Source of the DNA: Nitrosomonas sp. JL21
GTDB taxonomy: Bacteria; Pseudomonadota; Gammaproteobacteria; Burkholderiales; Nitrosomonadaceae
Assembly (NCBI RefSeq): GCF_009833095.1
Contig: NZ_QRCB01000008.1
Span: 1 to 41,183, forward strand
Direction of reading: 5' to 3'
Length of the DNA: 41,183 nt
The first letter of the stretch is position 1, and every line of letters starts with the position of its first letter. This document shows, piece by piece, positions 27,441 through 36,032 of this stretch. The position numbers and the translations under genes are program-made. Below the pieces are notes generated by a model. That model did not search any database. It was given only the letters and a program-made list of their open reading frames with translations, and had not been told where the DNA came from.

Positions 27441-28688
27441 ATGGCTGAGACAAGATGCAAATTATTCGGCATCGATGCCGAGAAAGGTCGATGGATATTG
27501 GTTGTGGTGGGATTATTGATCAATATTTGCCTGGGATCGATTTACGCCTTCAGCATTTTCAGAAAACCGTTGGAATCCTTATGGGGCATCACGTCGAGCC
27601 AAAGCGGCTATCCATTCATGGTTTTCTTAGCGGTATTCGCATTGGCGATGCCGATTGCAGGAAACTTGATGGCGAAATGGGGCCCAAGAAATACCGCCAT
27701 GCTGGGCGGTTCACTGGCCGCAGGAGGATGGATTGCCGCCAGTTTTTCTCCAGATATCATGACCCTGACCTTATTATATGGCGTCACCGGCGGCGCTGGC
27801 GCTGGCATCGTCTACGGATGCCCGATTGCGGTGGTCGCCAAATGGTTTCCGCAAAAAAGCGGCTTGGCGATCGGTTTAACGGTGATGGGTTTTGGCGTAT
27901 CCGCTCTGATCGTAGCTCCTCTTCTGAAAGCAATGATCGACAACCCCGCCATTGGCATCCTGAATACCTTTCTGTATGCGGGCATCGCTTTCCTTGCGGT
28001 AATCCTGCTGTTAGCGCAGCTATTGAGTTTTCCACCTGCCAACTGGAGTTCTGCTGACATAAAAACGGAAATCGGCGGGGCCGTTTCTCTACCCAGCTCG
28101 AACCTGAGCAGACGAGAAATGCTGAAGACGCGCCATTTCTATGCGCTATGGACGACCTACACCATCGGATGCCTGGCGGGACTCATGGCCATTGGGATAG
28201 CATCTCCAATGGGAACGGAAGTGGCTAAGCTGGATGCGGCCATGACAACGCTCGCCGTTTCTTTATTTGCCATATTCAACGGTTTGGGACGGCCCTTGTT
28301 CGGCGCCATCACCGACAAGATCGGCCCGAGGCATACTGCAATGACGTCATTTGCGATGATACTTAGCGTGTCTTTGCTGGTTTCTTTGTTCGGGCACGGC
28401 AACGCAGTGCTGTACTTTTTCGCATTCTGCGTATTATGGATGTGCCTCGGAGGATGGCTTGCGATAGCACCCACGGCCACAGGAATTTTCTTTGGAAAAA
28501 AACATTACGCGCAAAATTACGGACTCATTTTCACAGCCTATGGCGCAGGCGCCATCCTAGGAACCCTGATATCCGGCAACATCAAGGACATCACCGGTAG
28601 CTATTTAGGCGCATTTCCGATCGTTGCCGCACTGGCAATTCTTGGAATGATTGTCGCTGCCGTTGGGTTAAAGCCTGTAAAAAACTAA
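27441..28688 (+). CDS. OFA-family MFS transporter
   Basis: A protein of 415 residues with 12 hydrophobic spans. GLLINICLGSIYAFSIFRKP and the loop GPRNTAMLGG are typical of the oxalate/formate antiporter (OFA) group; the substrate here is uncertain and is probably a small organic acid. It begins 16 nt after ybiT and may be read from the same transcript. Confidence 0.9.
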   Translation: MAETRCKLFGIDAEKGRWILVVVGLLINICLGSIYAFSIFRKPLESLWGITSSQSGYPFMVFLAVFALAMPIAGNLMAKWGPRNTAMLGGSLAAGGWIAASFSPDIMTLTLLYGVTGGAGAGIVYGCPIAVVAKWFPQKSGLAIGLTVMGFGVSALIVAPLLKAMIDNPAIGILNTFLYAGIAFLAVILLLAQLLSFPPANWSSADIKTEIGGAVSLPSSNLSRREMLKTRHFYALWTTYTIGCLAGLMAIGIASPMGTEVAKLDAAMTTLAVSLFAIFNGLGRPLFGAITDKIGPRHTAMTSFAMILSVSLLVSLFGHGNAVLYFFAFCVLWMCLGGWLAIAPTATGIFFGKKHYAQNYGLIFTAYGAGAILGTLISGNIKDITGSYLGAFPIVAALAILGMIVAAVGLKPVKN

Positions 28689-28830
28689 TAAGCGGCTTTG
28701 GGGTTGGGCGCTACTAAGCTAAGCAGTTGATCCTAATAGTTTTCCCGGCCTCAATCCTCGCCCGATCAAGTAATTATATTTCAGTATCTTATGAACAAAC
28801 CTCTGACTTTTTAGCAAAGGTTAACGACAT

Positions 28831-29157
28831 TCAATTCTGTTTATTCTTCTCAGAATGTTTCATTTCTTTTTGATTATTATCTTTAATTGGTTTTCCTTCA
28901 TGAGCTTGTGATTTAATCTTGGCCTCTAATGCATCCGCTCTTTTGTCCGCAGTGTCATTACACTTTTTTAAGCCTTCAAAATCTTTTGAATTCTGGAGAC
29001 ACTTAATGCGATCTTCTGTTATTTGTATTCTTTCCTTACCTCTTGAAATTTCACGATCTCTTTCTTTGTCAAAATCAGGATCTTGATTTACAGCCATGGC
29101 GATTGAAGAGAAAAATAGCGTCAGAAATATACTTACTGATAAATTTAAAAATTTCAT
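28831..29157 (-). CDS. Hypothetical small secreted charged protein
   Basis: A protein of 108 residues with a signal peptide (FLNLSVSIFLTLFFSSIAMA). The mature part is a highly charged helix (DKERDREISRGKERIQITED) with two cysteines (C54, C66) and a Lys-rich end. No family is recognised; possibly periplasmic. Confidence 0.65.
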   Translation of the reverse strand: MKFLNLSVSIFLTLFFSSIAMAVNQDPDFDKERDREISRGKERIQITEDRIKCLQNSKDFEGLKKCNDTADKRADALEAKIKSQAHEGKPIKDNNQKEMKHSEKNKQN

Positions 29158-29431
29158 TTTTACTACCTCGCATAAAAAAGAGTAAGAACTATATTTATCT
29201 TTTTTATGTTTATCTGTACGGAACTTAACTTTATATCTTGCTCGGATTAAGAGGAAAGTTGAGATCAGGAAATGATGAATACGGCTTATTTGAGGCAGTC
29301 AGAAGGATTAAAGACTCCTCCTGACTGTTTTTGTGTAAAGAAATTATGCTTATTGCGTCCTCATAAAACGCAATACTTTTATCGGCAAAATTTGTATGGT
29401 ATTTAGAAATTAACAATCATTCTGATGAAAT

Positions 29432-29446
29432 GAGACCTTTGCAAAA
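29432..29446. mobile_element. Solo IS5-type terminal inverted repeat
   Basis: GAGACCTTTGCAAAA is the typical end of IS5-group elements. No partner end or transposase is visible, so this is a remnant. Confidence 0.5.
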
Positions 29447-29531
29447 TCAGAAAATTTTCTATTTCCCTGTGATTTCCGATTTATTTGCTTGTCATGGGGA
29501 TCTTTAAGCTATTTGTACAGTGAAAAAACAG

Positions 29532-29606
29532 TGCTCCCAACCGCAAGCAGCCGCATTATTAAATGTTTCCACTGATTCAGTCCAATTTTGTCAGAAAGGT
29601 ACAAAT
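29532..29606 (+). pseudogene. ParB-like gene fragment, copy 1
   Basis: Reads SQPQAAALLNVSTDSVQFC, matching the helix-turn-helix region of ParB-type proteins (AALLNVSTDSV). Similar fragments occur at 30055 and about 30735. Confidence 0.55.
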
Positions 29607-29624
29607 GTGCATTACGACCTTACC

Positions 29625-29912
29625 TCAATGCTGATTTCCAGGCTTGCCGCTAGGTGATGGTATTCGTGGTCGCGGGGTATTTGTGGTAACCCCAGCCGGA
29701 TCACTAGGATCAATTCTGACTGGATCATTAGGACTCGCTAATCCAAAATCACTTTTCATATCTGCTTCATTCCCGGAATCACGCTTTTTGCTTCTTTCTC
29801 TTTGATCCCGTTTATCAATCAATTCCGGCGCGTGAGATTGCGCAAAAACGGCCAGACTAATCATTAACCAAAACCATGAAATCAATAGGCTTAGCGTTAA
29901 CTTTTTGATCAT
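29625..29912 (-). CDS. Small secreted protein with DPSDPAGV motif
   Basis: A protein of 95 residues starting MIKKLTLSLLISWFW, with GGAGA just before the ATG; the longer frame is less likely. The signal peptide ends VFAQS. The mature part is basic (DKRDQRERSKKRD), then ASPNDPVRIDPSDPAGVT and a Pro-rich end. It shares that motif with the secreted protein at 10906. Confidence 0.7.
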   Translation of the reverse strand: MIKKLTLSLLISWFWLMISLAVFAQSHAPELIDKRDQRERSKKRDSGNEADMKSDFGLASPNDPVRIDPSDPAGVTTNTPRPRIPSPSGKPGNQH

Positions 29913-30054
29913 TCCGGTTCTCCATTTAACTTTTGGTAATAAAAACGATGGTACAAATCTGAATTTCATTCTATTCAATTAAAGATAGTTCCTAGACTCT
30001 CTTTTTGACCGAACTGGGAGTCTTACTCCAGAAATCCGTTTAGGAATGACCCAG

Positions 30055-30140
30055 CCTAAAACCGCAGCATTACCAAATGCTTCTACCGATTCAGTTCAAT
30101 TTGCTCTGAAAGTACGAGGCCATCCATTTGCAGAACTGGT
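30055..30140 (+). pseudogene. ParB-like gene fragment, copy 2
   Basis: Reads TAALPNASTDSVQFALKV, a diverged version of the same helix-turn-helix region as copy 1, followed by unrelated sequence. Confidence 0.5.
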
Positions 30141-30351
30141 CTATAAAACAGACACCATGATACTGCCCACGCTGCACATCCTTGGAGCAATTCAGAAATT
30201 TTTCTAATTATTTAAAAGATAAATAATTACTAAAACAATAGACGGAACCCCCAGAAGCCATGCAAGAATATATTTACCCATTTTCTTCTTTTCCTTTTTT
30301 AAATGAAAACTCAGCTACTGATTCTAGTGAACATTTAAATCAAAGAATGTG

Positions 30352-31040
30352 CGATAACGTACTGATCACAACGGATTGAGAGAGCCTATCTGGTTATTTG
30401 AAGGAAAAATTCTTGATGGCAGGAATAGATATAGAGCTTGTATTGAAACCAGAACCGCAATCAGAACCCGTGAATATGTTGGTGAAGATCCGCTCGGGTT
30501 CGTTGTTTCAATAAAGTATCCCACCGCAAGTAGCGGGGTATTAACTGCGCCCTTCAACCTGGTGGTTTTCAACCAGCTTTCCCCCCAAGGGGCAGGGAAT
30601 TGTACCCACAGAGATTAAATCTAAAACGCAGGCATTTGGATACTGCCCAGCGTGCGATGGTGGCTAGTCGGTTGGCTACGCTTGAGGTTGGGTCAAATCA
30701 GCATACCGAAATTTCAGCGCCTCTCAAACAGAGGCAGCGGAAATGCTAACGTATCAACTGATCAGCTCAGTTTGTCAGAAAGGTACTTGACCAAGGCCCA
30801 GAAGAGCTTATTGAAAAAATTGATGCTGGTGAGATAGCCGTCAGCGCAGCCGCGAAGATTGCGGGATTACCAAAAGAAGAGCAGGTGGAAATAGCTAAAG
30901 CCGTTGAAGATGAATTAGGAAATAAGCAAGGAAAAAGAACAGCAGAAGTTGCTGCAGAAAAATCAGGTTTTAGTAATAAAGAAACTTACAGGCAAGCTAA
31001 GAATCAGTGCATACACTTACGCAATCCCCCTTACAGATAA
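30352..31040 (+). pseudogene. Decayed ParB-N-terminal-domain gene, copy 3
   Basis: The first part reads GLREPIWLFEGKILDGRNRY, the ParB/Spo0J nuclease-like motif, up to LGFVVSI. A repeat element (30511-30617) then breaks the gene. After it come AQRAMVASRLATLEVGSNQH, a frameshift at the helix-turn-helix region near 30735, then DQGPEELIEKIDAGEIAV and VSAAAKIAGLPKEEQVEI to a stop at 31040. The full gene would have been a plasmid- or island-type partition or methylase-associated factor. Confidence 0.8.
30511..30617 (+). repeat. Dispersed hairpin repeat, copy 1
   Basis: About 105 bp, homologous to 35159-35257: ATAAAGTAT, then CCGCAAGTAGCGG hairpin, GTATTAAC, GTGGTTTTCAACC, and GGGAATTG to AGAGATT. 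It sits inside the ParB pseudogene. Confidence 0.75.
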
Positions 31041-31311
31041 TTAAGTCAAAGGGTGGAATAATGAAGCCGTCATGCAGTCTCTATTCACATGACTCACCGC
31101 ACCGGCCAGCGCTAAAGCGTAGCCGGATGGCTGGAAGCTAAAGAACCCGGTGTGCCCTCCTCCGATCTTGACCTCTCTCTCACCGGGTTCATCGTCACAA
31201 TATAGGTAGTTTTTATTCATTGCTATCTTCGGGATTTCCTTACACTGCCCCTACACAAAGCTAATAAACAAAAAAGCACTTAGGATGTTATTCACTAAGT
31301 GATTGATTATT
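31041..31311. other. Intergenic region with no gene seen
   Basis: Contains G/C-rich partial repeats (CCGGCCAGCGCT, AGCCGGATGGCTGG) but no convincing gene. Confidence 0.4.
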
Positions 31312-31356
31312 TGGTGAATCTGGCAGGATTTGAACCTACGACCAAGGGATTATGAG
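31312..31356 (-). pseudogene. 3'-half tRNA remnant (CAT-type loop)
   Basis: The minus strand reads CTCATAATCCC, then the variable region TTGGTC, a complete T arm (GTAGG, loop, CCTGC), and the acceptor strand CAGATTC with ACCA. No matching 5' half lies upstream. The break in the anticodon loop is where integrating elements often recombine, so this is a likely attachment-site scar. It is not a copy of the tRNA at 8456. Confidence 0.75.
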
Positions 31357-31711
31357 ACGCAGATAACAAATACAGCATCAATTATATCAACCACTTACAA
31401 TGCTTGCCAAGCACAAACCCAGTGTCATTCAGCCTCAAATGGCGGTATTTCTACCATAGTTTGGCACAAATTTGACACAGTGATTTTTATTGGCATTATT
31501 CTGTCTTAAATAATGAATAGACAGACAAAACGACGTGGTATGGTATCTTCCAAGATTGAGCTTATCTTCATAAACGCATTGCAAATCATAAATTAACCAT
31601 AGCCAAGGAAATTATTTGGGCATAGTATCTTCTGGTTTGCTTTACTAAACAGTTAGAAAGGCAATTTTAACCAATAAGTTAGTAAGGAGTTCTCTGAAGG
31701 AGTCTCTAATC
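31357..31711. other. Intergenic region with no gene seen
   Basis: AT-rich sequence between the tRNA scar and the truncated FG-GAP gene. I see only the ribosome site GAAGGAG before 31712. Confidence 0.4.
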
Positions 31712-32137
31712 ATGGCAACTACGGTAATTAATTTATCCAGCCTCAATGGTAGCAACGGTTTTCTTATAAAAGGAGAATCTTTACCTGGTTTACCGGGGTT
31801 CTCGGTCAGCAATGCAGGTGATTTCAACGGTGACGGTTTTGACGATGTAATAATCGGCTCTCCTCACTTCCCTTCAGTTCCCGAGAATGAATATATACCC
31901 GGCTCAAGTTACATAGTTTTTGGTAAGGCTTCCGGTTTTGGTGCTACAGTGGATTTATCAAGCCTCGATGGCAGTAATTGTTTACATTTGGAAGGGGCGG
32001 TAACAGATGATCGATCTGGTAGATCAGTCAGCAGTGCCGGGCTGGATGGATTTATCTTGCTGGCGGCATCGAATCGATGCATTAGGCTGTTTTGTGGCTT
32101 CTCGTACATTGCATCTATTCATGAACTCTTATACTAA
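31712..32137 (+). pseudogene. Truncated FG-GAP gene
   Basis: The start MATTVINLSSLNGSNGF closely resembles that of the 659-residue protein (MATVTMDLGSLDGSNGF), and a good ribosome site precedes it. One complete FG-GAP repeat (AGDFNGDGFDDVIIGSP) and the opening of a second are present. The family match stops at about 32040 and unrelated sequence follows to a stop at 32137. It is a 5' remnant of a fifth propeller block. Confidence 0.85.
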
Positions 32138-32706
32138 TTTAATCTCTACGGGTACAATTCCCGTCCGGCATTAGGAACTTATTGAAATGTGCATTGATGG
32201 CTAATCAATCGTTATTGTTAGCAAAAAGTATCGAGCGACACGATAACACAGACTGGGTTAGAGCATTTTTAAATGACTTAACGCCCAAAACCCTACTGGA
32301 TGAGAAAATATGGCCGAAGCTGCGCTCAATGATGAAGCTGATTCCTCAAGGCGATATTTTACCCGCGAGAGCATGCTTTGCCGCTCCTTCTGATTCTCCT
32401 AATATTGCAGTAACCCCCGTTTTTAGTGCTAAAGCTATTTGGTATACCTAGCCAATGTATGTGCTGCGGTAATGATAAATCTCAACAAAATCGCGATAAT
32501 TGAGCAGGCTTATGAGCTTATTCCGCATGGAATGAGCCAGTCAGAAACGAAACGGCAACAAAGTTGCCGACGATTATTCCTAAGTTCACATAAAATAAAC
32601 CGACACCTTGCTGGCAAGCATTTATATGCTTTAGTTGGAAACCTATCCAGAAGAGTGATGGTAAATTTTACAGGCTGAATGATGTTTATGATGAAACCGG
32701 TGCAGC
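32138..32706. other. Uncharacterised relic sequence
   Basis: Short plus-strand frames at 32182-32451 (SIERHDNTDWVRAFLNDL) and 32439-32678 read like protein but match no family I know and lack ribosome sites. They are probably scraps brought in with the event that cut the FG-GAP gene. Confidence 0.35.
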
Positions 32707-33312
32707 TTAAATTTTCTGCGCTATCCAGTAAGTATGCCCTCCACAAGCGGAATCGGACTGCGTATGTTTAAGAATGACAAATCCATGTTTTTCTAACAGG
32801 ACACGATATTCACCCGTATCAAGGCTGGCATGGAACATCCGCGCGGTATCATGCCCGAACATTGGACTCCATGCTTCCCCGTCTTCCGAACCGCTGCTGA
32901 ACAGCAAAATTCCTTGCGGTCGACAATATTTTGTAAACACGGTAAACATCTCTCGCTGGTCATCGCGGTTGAGATGAAAAAAGCTGTCCCATGCGATGAT
33001 GGCGTCGAAAGTTTCCGGGCTTTGAAATTGCCGCATATCTTGCAATATCCATTCATGGTCCGAAAAACGCTTCCGGCATAATGAAATCATGCGGGGAGAG
33101 CCGTCCACACCTATTATCCGGCACCCCATGCTTATCAGGTATTGCGCGATAGGCTCTCCCGTTCCGCAGCCTAAATCCAGAACGGATGCTTTTTCAGGAA
33201 GATGAGATAAAAGAAAATCCAGACATGAACGCTCAAACAAAGATTTGTTGCGTGCAGAATCAAACCACTCGGCGATATCGTCATATATAGACAGGACGGT
33301 TTGTTTTTCCAT
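32707..33312 (-). CDS. Class I SAM-dependent methyltransferase
   Basis: A protein of 201 residues. Motif I is VLDLGCGTGEPIAQ (about 44-57), motif II is IIGVDGSPRM, and AIIAWDSFFHL follows the third strand. Substrate unknown; small-molecule methyltransferases of this form are common. No clear ribosome site. Confidence 0.9.
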   Translation of the reverse strand: MEKQTVLSIYDDIAEWFDSARNKSLFERSCLDFLLSHLPEKASVLDLGCGTGEPIAQYLISMGCRIIGVDGSPRMISLCRKRFSDHEWILQDMRQFQSPETFDAIIAWDSFFHLNRDDQREMFTVFTKYCRPQGILLFSSGSEDGEAWSPMFGHDTARMFHASLDTGEYRVLLEKHGFVILKHTQSDSACGGHTYWIAQKI

Positions 33313-33368
33313 TTGTGTTTGCGTAATACGCGCTGCACAAAGTACTTTTTGCCTGATCGCTAAAGCTT

Positions 33369-33773
33369 CTAATCAGGTTTAACGGCAAATCTACCACTTC
33401 CAAGAAAGAATACTGCAAGTCCTGTCAGTAAAAAGAAAACCTGCAATTCCAGCGCATAGCCACCGTGATCGGTTAATGTGAATAATTGACTGCGATGGGC
33501 CAGCACGATTGCAAAGATCATAGTACCGAAAACAAGCAACCCGCCAAGCCGAGAAAAGATTCCAAGAATGATCATCAGCGCAGCAATCACTTCTCCCAAA
33601 TAAACGCCGTACGCCAAAGCCTGGGGTAAATCCATGCTGGTAAGCTGTTTGCCGATAAAATCGAGAGAGCCTGGATTGAGTACCTTATGGACGCCATGAA
33701 ACAGCATCAGTACGCCAACGGTGAGACGTAATGTCAATTTACCCAGGGTATCACTTTGAAATGGAAGATTCAT
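33369..33773 (-). CDS. DoxX-family membrane protein
   Basis: A protein of 134 residues with four hydrophobic spans. RLTVGVLMLFHGVHKVLNPG and YLGEVIAALMIILGIFSRLG match DoxX, linked to membrane redox functions. AAGGAG precedes the ATG. It is 56 nt downstream of the methyltransferase start on the same strand. Confidence 0.9.
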   Translation of the reverse strand: MNLPFQSDTLGKLTLRLTVGVLMLFHGVHKVLNPGSLDFIGKQLTSMDLPQALAYGVYLGEVIAALMIILGIFSRLGGLLVFGTMIFAIVLAHRSQLFTLTDHGGYALELQVFFLLTGLAVFFLGSGRFAVKPD

Positions 33774-33990
33774 ATGCTTTTCTCCTTGAGCTTTGTGAGT
33801 GTCGATTATATTGAACCGCTAATTTAAAGGAAACATTGATAGGTATTCGTGTGTCTCTATTTAAAATAGTGACGGTTTTCAAACGCCATAAGTGCCCTGC
33901 GTTTTAACCGTTGAAGAAATTTTATTAAACCGGAAATAGCCTTTCGTTTGTATGCTGGGCTGATGGGCCGACCGAACAAGGAGATCGACG

Positions 33991-34383
33991 ATGCGTGTGA
34001 TGGTGTTAGTGAAAGCGACTGAAGATAGCGAAAAAGGCTTTGTCCGAACTGCCGATACGATGGAGATGATGGAAGCAATGGGCAGATTTAATGACGAACT
34101 GGTCAAGGCAGGCATCATGAAAGATGGGAACTGTGACGGTCTTACGCCCTCATCGCAGGGTAAACGTGTCGCGTTCGATGGTCCTATTCGTACGGTTATC
34201 GACGGACCTTTCTCTCACCCCCGCGAGTTGGTTGCCGGTTTCTGGCTTTGGGAGGTCAAAGATATGGAGGAGGCGATTGCCTGGGTGAAGCGCTGTCCCA
34301 ATCCCATGCCAGGGCCGAGTGAAATCGAAATTCGCCCGCTGTATGAGATGTCTGATTTTGAGAAACCACACATTGGAACTTAG
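33991..34383 (+). CDS. YciI-family (DGPF) protein
   Basis: A protein of 130 residues, ferredoxin-like fold. The motif VIDGPFSHPRELVAGFWLWE and the end GPSEIEIRPLYE identify the YCII-related DGPF group of unknown activity, often near sigma-factor-like genes. AAGGAG precedes the start. The redox fusion follows 35 nt later. Confidence 0.92.
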   Translation: MRVMVLVKATEDSEKGFVRTADTMEMMEAMGRFNDELVKAGIMKDGNCDGLTPSSQGKRVAFDGPIRTVIDGPFSHPRELVAGFWLWEVKDMEEAIAWVKRCPNPMPGPSEIEIRPLYEMSDFEKPHIGT

Positions 34384-34418
34384 AGCGCTTCAATACAATA
34401 CTTCACTGGAAAAATAAA

Positions 34419-35162
34419 ATGTCCATAACTGATCAAAAAAAAGCCAAACTCTATCGTATGGTGATGAAAGATCATATTTGCCCTTATGGCCTCAAATCGA
34501 AGGATTTACTGGAACGCAAGGGCTTTGATGTCGAAGATCACCATCTTAAGACGCGTGAAGAGACCGATGCATTCCGGAAAGAGCACGATGTCGAAACAAC
34601 GCCTCAAACATGGATCGATGGTAAACGTATTGGTGGATACGATGAGTTACGTGAGTATTTTGGTGAAAAAATTACAAAAGATGACGAAACCAACTATAAG
34701 CCCGTAATAGCTATATTCTCCGTTTCCTTTCTAATGGCCGTGGCGATGAATTGGAAAATTTACGACACATTTCTGACTGTCCACACTATAGAATGGTTTA
34801 TTTCGATTGCGATGTGTTTGCTTGCAGTTCAAAAACTGCAGGACATCGAGAGCTTTTCCACAATGTTCCTGAACTACGATCTTCTGGCTAGAAAGTGGGT
34901 GCGATACAGCTATTTTTATCCCTTTGGAGAAGCAACTTCTGGCATCTTGATGATTTCAGGCGCATTGGTTTGGTTATCTTCTCCGATAGCGCTGTTTATC
35001 GGCACTGTTGGTGCGATTTCTGTGTTTAAGGCCGTCTATGTCGATAAGCGCGAATTAAAATGTGCTTGCGTCGGCGGCAATAGCAAGGTTCCGCTTGGCT
35101 TTGTGTCCTTAACCGAAAATCTGATGATGATAGCGATGGGAGTTTGGATGTGGCTTAAATAA
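34419..35162 (+). CDS. Glutaredoxin-MauE fusion membrane protein
   Basis: A protein of 247 residues. Residues about 8-85 are a glutaredoxin with the single-cysteine site CPYG and the cis-Pro segment TTPQTWIDGKRIGGYDEL. Residues about 95-245 are a four-span MauE/DoxX-type domain with a conserved pair in KCACVGG. MauE is needed for methylamine-dehydrogenase disulfides; this fusion suggests a membrane electron relay to thiols. It follows the YciI gene closely. Confidence 0.88.
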   Translation: MSITDQKKAKLYRMVMKDHICPYGLKSKDLLERKGFDVEDHHLKTREETDAFRKEHDVETTPQTWIDGKRIGGYDELREYFGEKITKDDETNYKPVIAIFSVSFLMAVAMNWKIYDTFLTVHTIEWFISIAMCLLAVQKLQDIESFSTMFLNYDLLARKWVRYSYFYPFGEATSGILMISGALVWLSSPIALFIGTVGAISVFKAVYVDKRELKCACVGGNSKVPLGFVSLTENLMMIAMGVWMWLK

Positions 35163-35257
35163 AGTATTCTCCGCAAGCAGCGGAGTATTAACTTCACTTT
35201 TCAATCTGCTGGTTTTCAACCACCTTTTGTCCCGGAGGAATTAAACTCGAAGAGATT
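35159..35257 (+). repeat. Dispersed hairpin repeat, copy 2
   Basis: Homologous to 30511-30617; begins at the stop codon of the fusion gene (ATAAAGTAT) with the hairpin CTCCGC AAGCA GCGGAG. It may serve as that gene's terminator. Confidence 0.75.
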
Positions 35258-35313
35258 CATAGAAGAATTGATCTAACTCTAATTACTCGAAACGATTTCT
35301 AAGGATTATAAAC

Positions 35314-35346
35314 AAAAAGACCAATACTCAGATACAATATTGGTCT
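35314..35346 (-). terminator. Terminator of the small membrane protein
   Basis: AGACCAATA and TATTGGTCT pair perfectly around an 11-nt loop, and on the minus strand are followed by TTTTTG, 18 nt past the stop at 35364. It supports the gene being real. Confidence 0.8.
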
Positions 35347-35363
35347 AATCTGAGTTTAATGAA

Positions 35364-35564
35364 TCAACCCAAAGCTGCTCTACGCAAGGAATATCTTTTA
35401 TCTTTAAAAGCGCTACTGATAGTAGCTATCACCAGATATCCTGTGAAAAATAATATTCCCGTGCTCATTCCTTCAAATAAAATCAAAGCGGCTGAGGCTA
35501 GAACACATATCAAAACCAAACCAAGAGTAATTGCTGTGCTATTACCAGCGTAATTCGTACTCAT
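35364..35564 (-). CDS. Small two-span membrane protein
   Basis: A protein of 66 residues with two hydrophobic helices (AITLGLVLICVLASAALILF and GILFFTGYLVIATISSA) and a basic end. GGAG lies 8 nt before the ATG and a strong terminator follows. No family is recognised. Confidence 0.6.
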   Translation of the reverse strand: MSTNYAGNSTAITLGLVLICVLASAALILFEGMSTGILFFTGYLVIATISSAFKDKRYSLRRAALG

Positions 35565-35661
35565 CTATAGCGCTCCAGAAAAAGTTTATAGAAAAACATC
35601 TGAACTAATTAGAATTCAAACTTAACAAAAAGTTTACATTAAATTCACAAATTTTTCACAT

Positions 35662-35931
35662 TTATTTCACAGATAATTTATAAATCATTTTCTGACTGAT
35701 TCTTCTCGACAATCTAGCTTTATTTATTTCTTTTTTGCCCGGTATTAGTAGCATCTTGTGTCCCCGGTACATCATTTCGTCATAGAACACTTGGTTCCTG
35801 AGTGCCCCTTCGGCAAAAAGCTTCCATTGCGCTTCATGGTCTTTGTAAATGGGTAGCGCATGACGCTTGCGCACTTTAGGTACGAGAAACAGCGGCAGTC
35901 GTTTCTTCTTTTGGAAGAACGCCTTGATCAT
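35662..35931 (-). CDS. Hypothetical small basic protein
   Basis: A frame of 89 residues, very basic (FFQKKKRLPLFLVPKVRKR; ISQKMIYKLSVK). No ribosome site. Could be nucleic-acid binding or a chance frame in relic DNA; no family is recognised. Confidence 0.35.
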   Translation of the reverse strand: MIKAFFQKKKRLPLFLVPKVRKRHALPIYKDHEAQWKLFAEGALRNQVFYDEMMYRGHKMLLIPGKKEINKARLSRRISQKMIYKLSVK

Positions 35932-36032
35932 TGATTTGTTTTTCTGTTGGAGGTTGCTGGTTGGCCTGAAATAAGGCAGTCACTCGAAAGACCGTCTTGA
36001 CTATTGTTATCTCATATTTGATAACTTTAATT

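Larger units (their letters stand above)
29158..29624. other. Region of IS and ParB relics
   Basis: No intact gene. It holds an IS5-type end at 29432 and a ParB-like fragment at 29532-29606; the remainder shows nothing I can support. Confidence 0.5.

Noticed and set aside
29231..29416. 61-codon minus-strand frame
   Set aside because: No ribosome site, no family, in AT-rich relic DNA.
32140..32175. tRNA T-arm-like words near ACGGGTACAATTCCCGT
   Set aside because: No acceptor or anticodon arms and no CCA; most likely chance.
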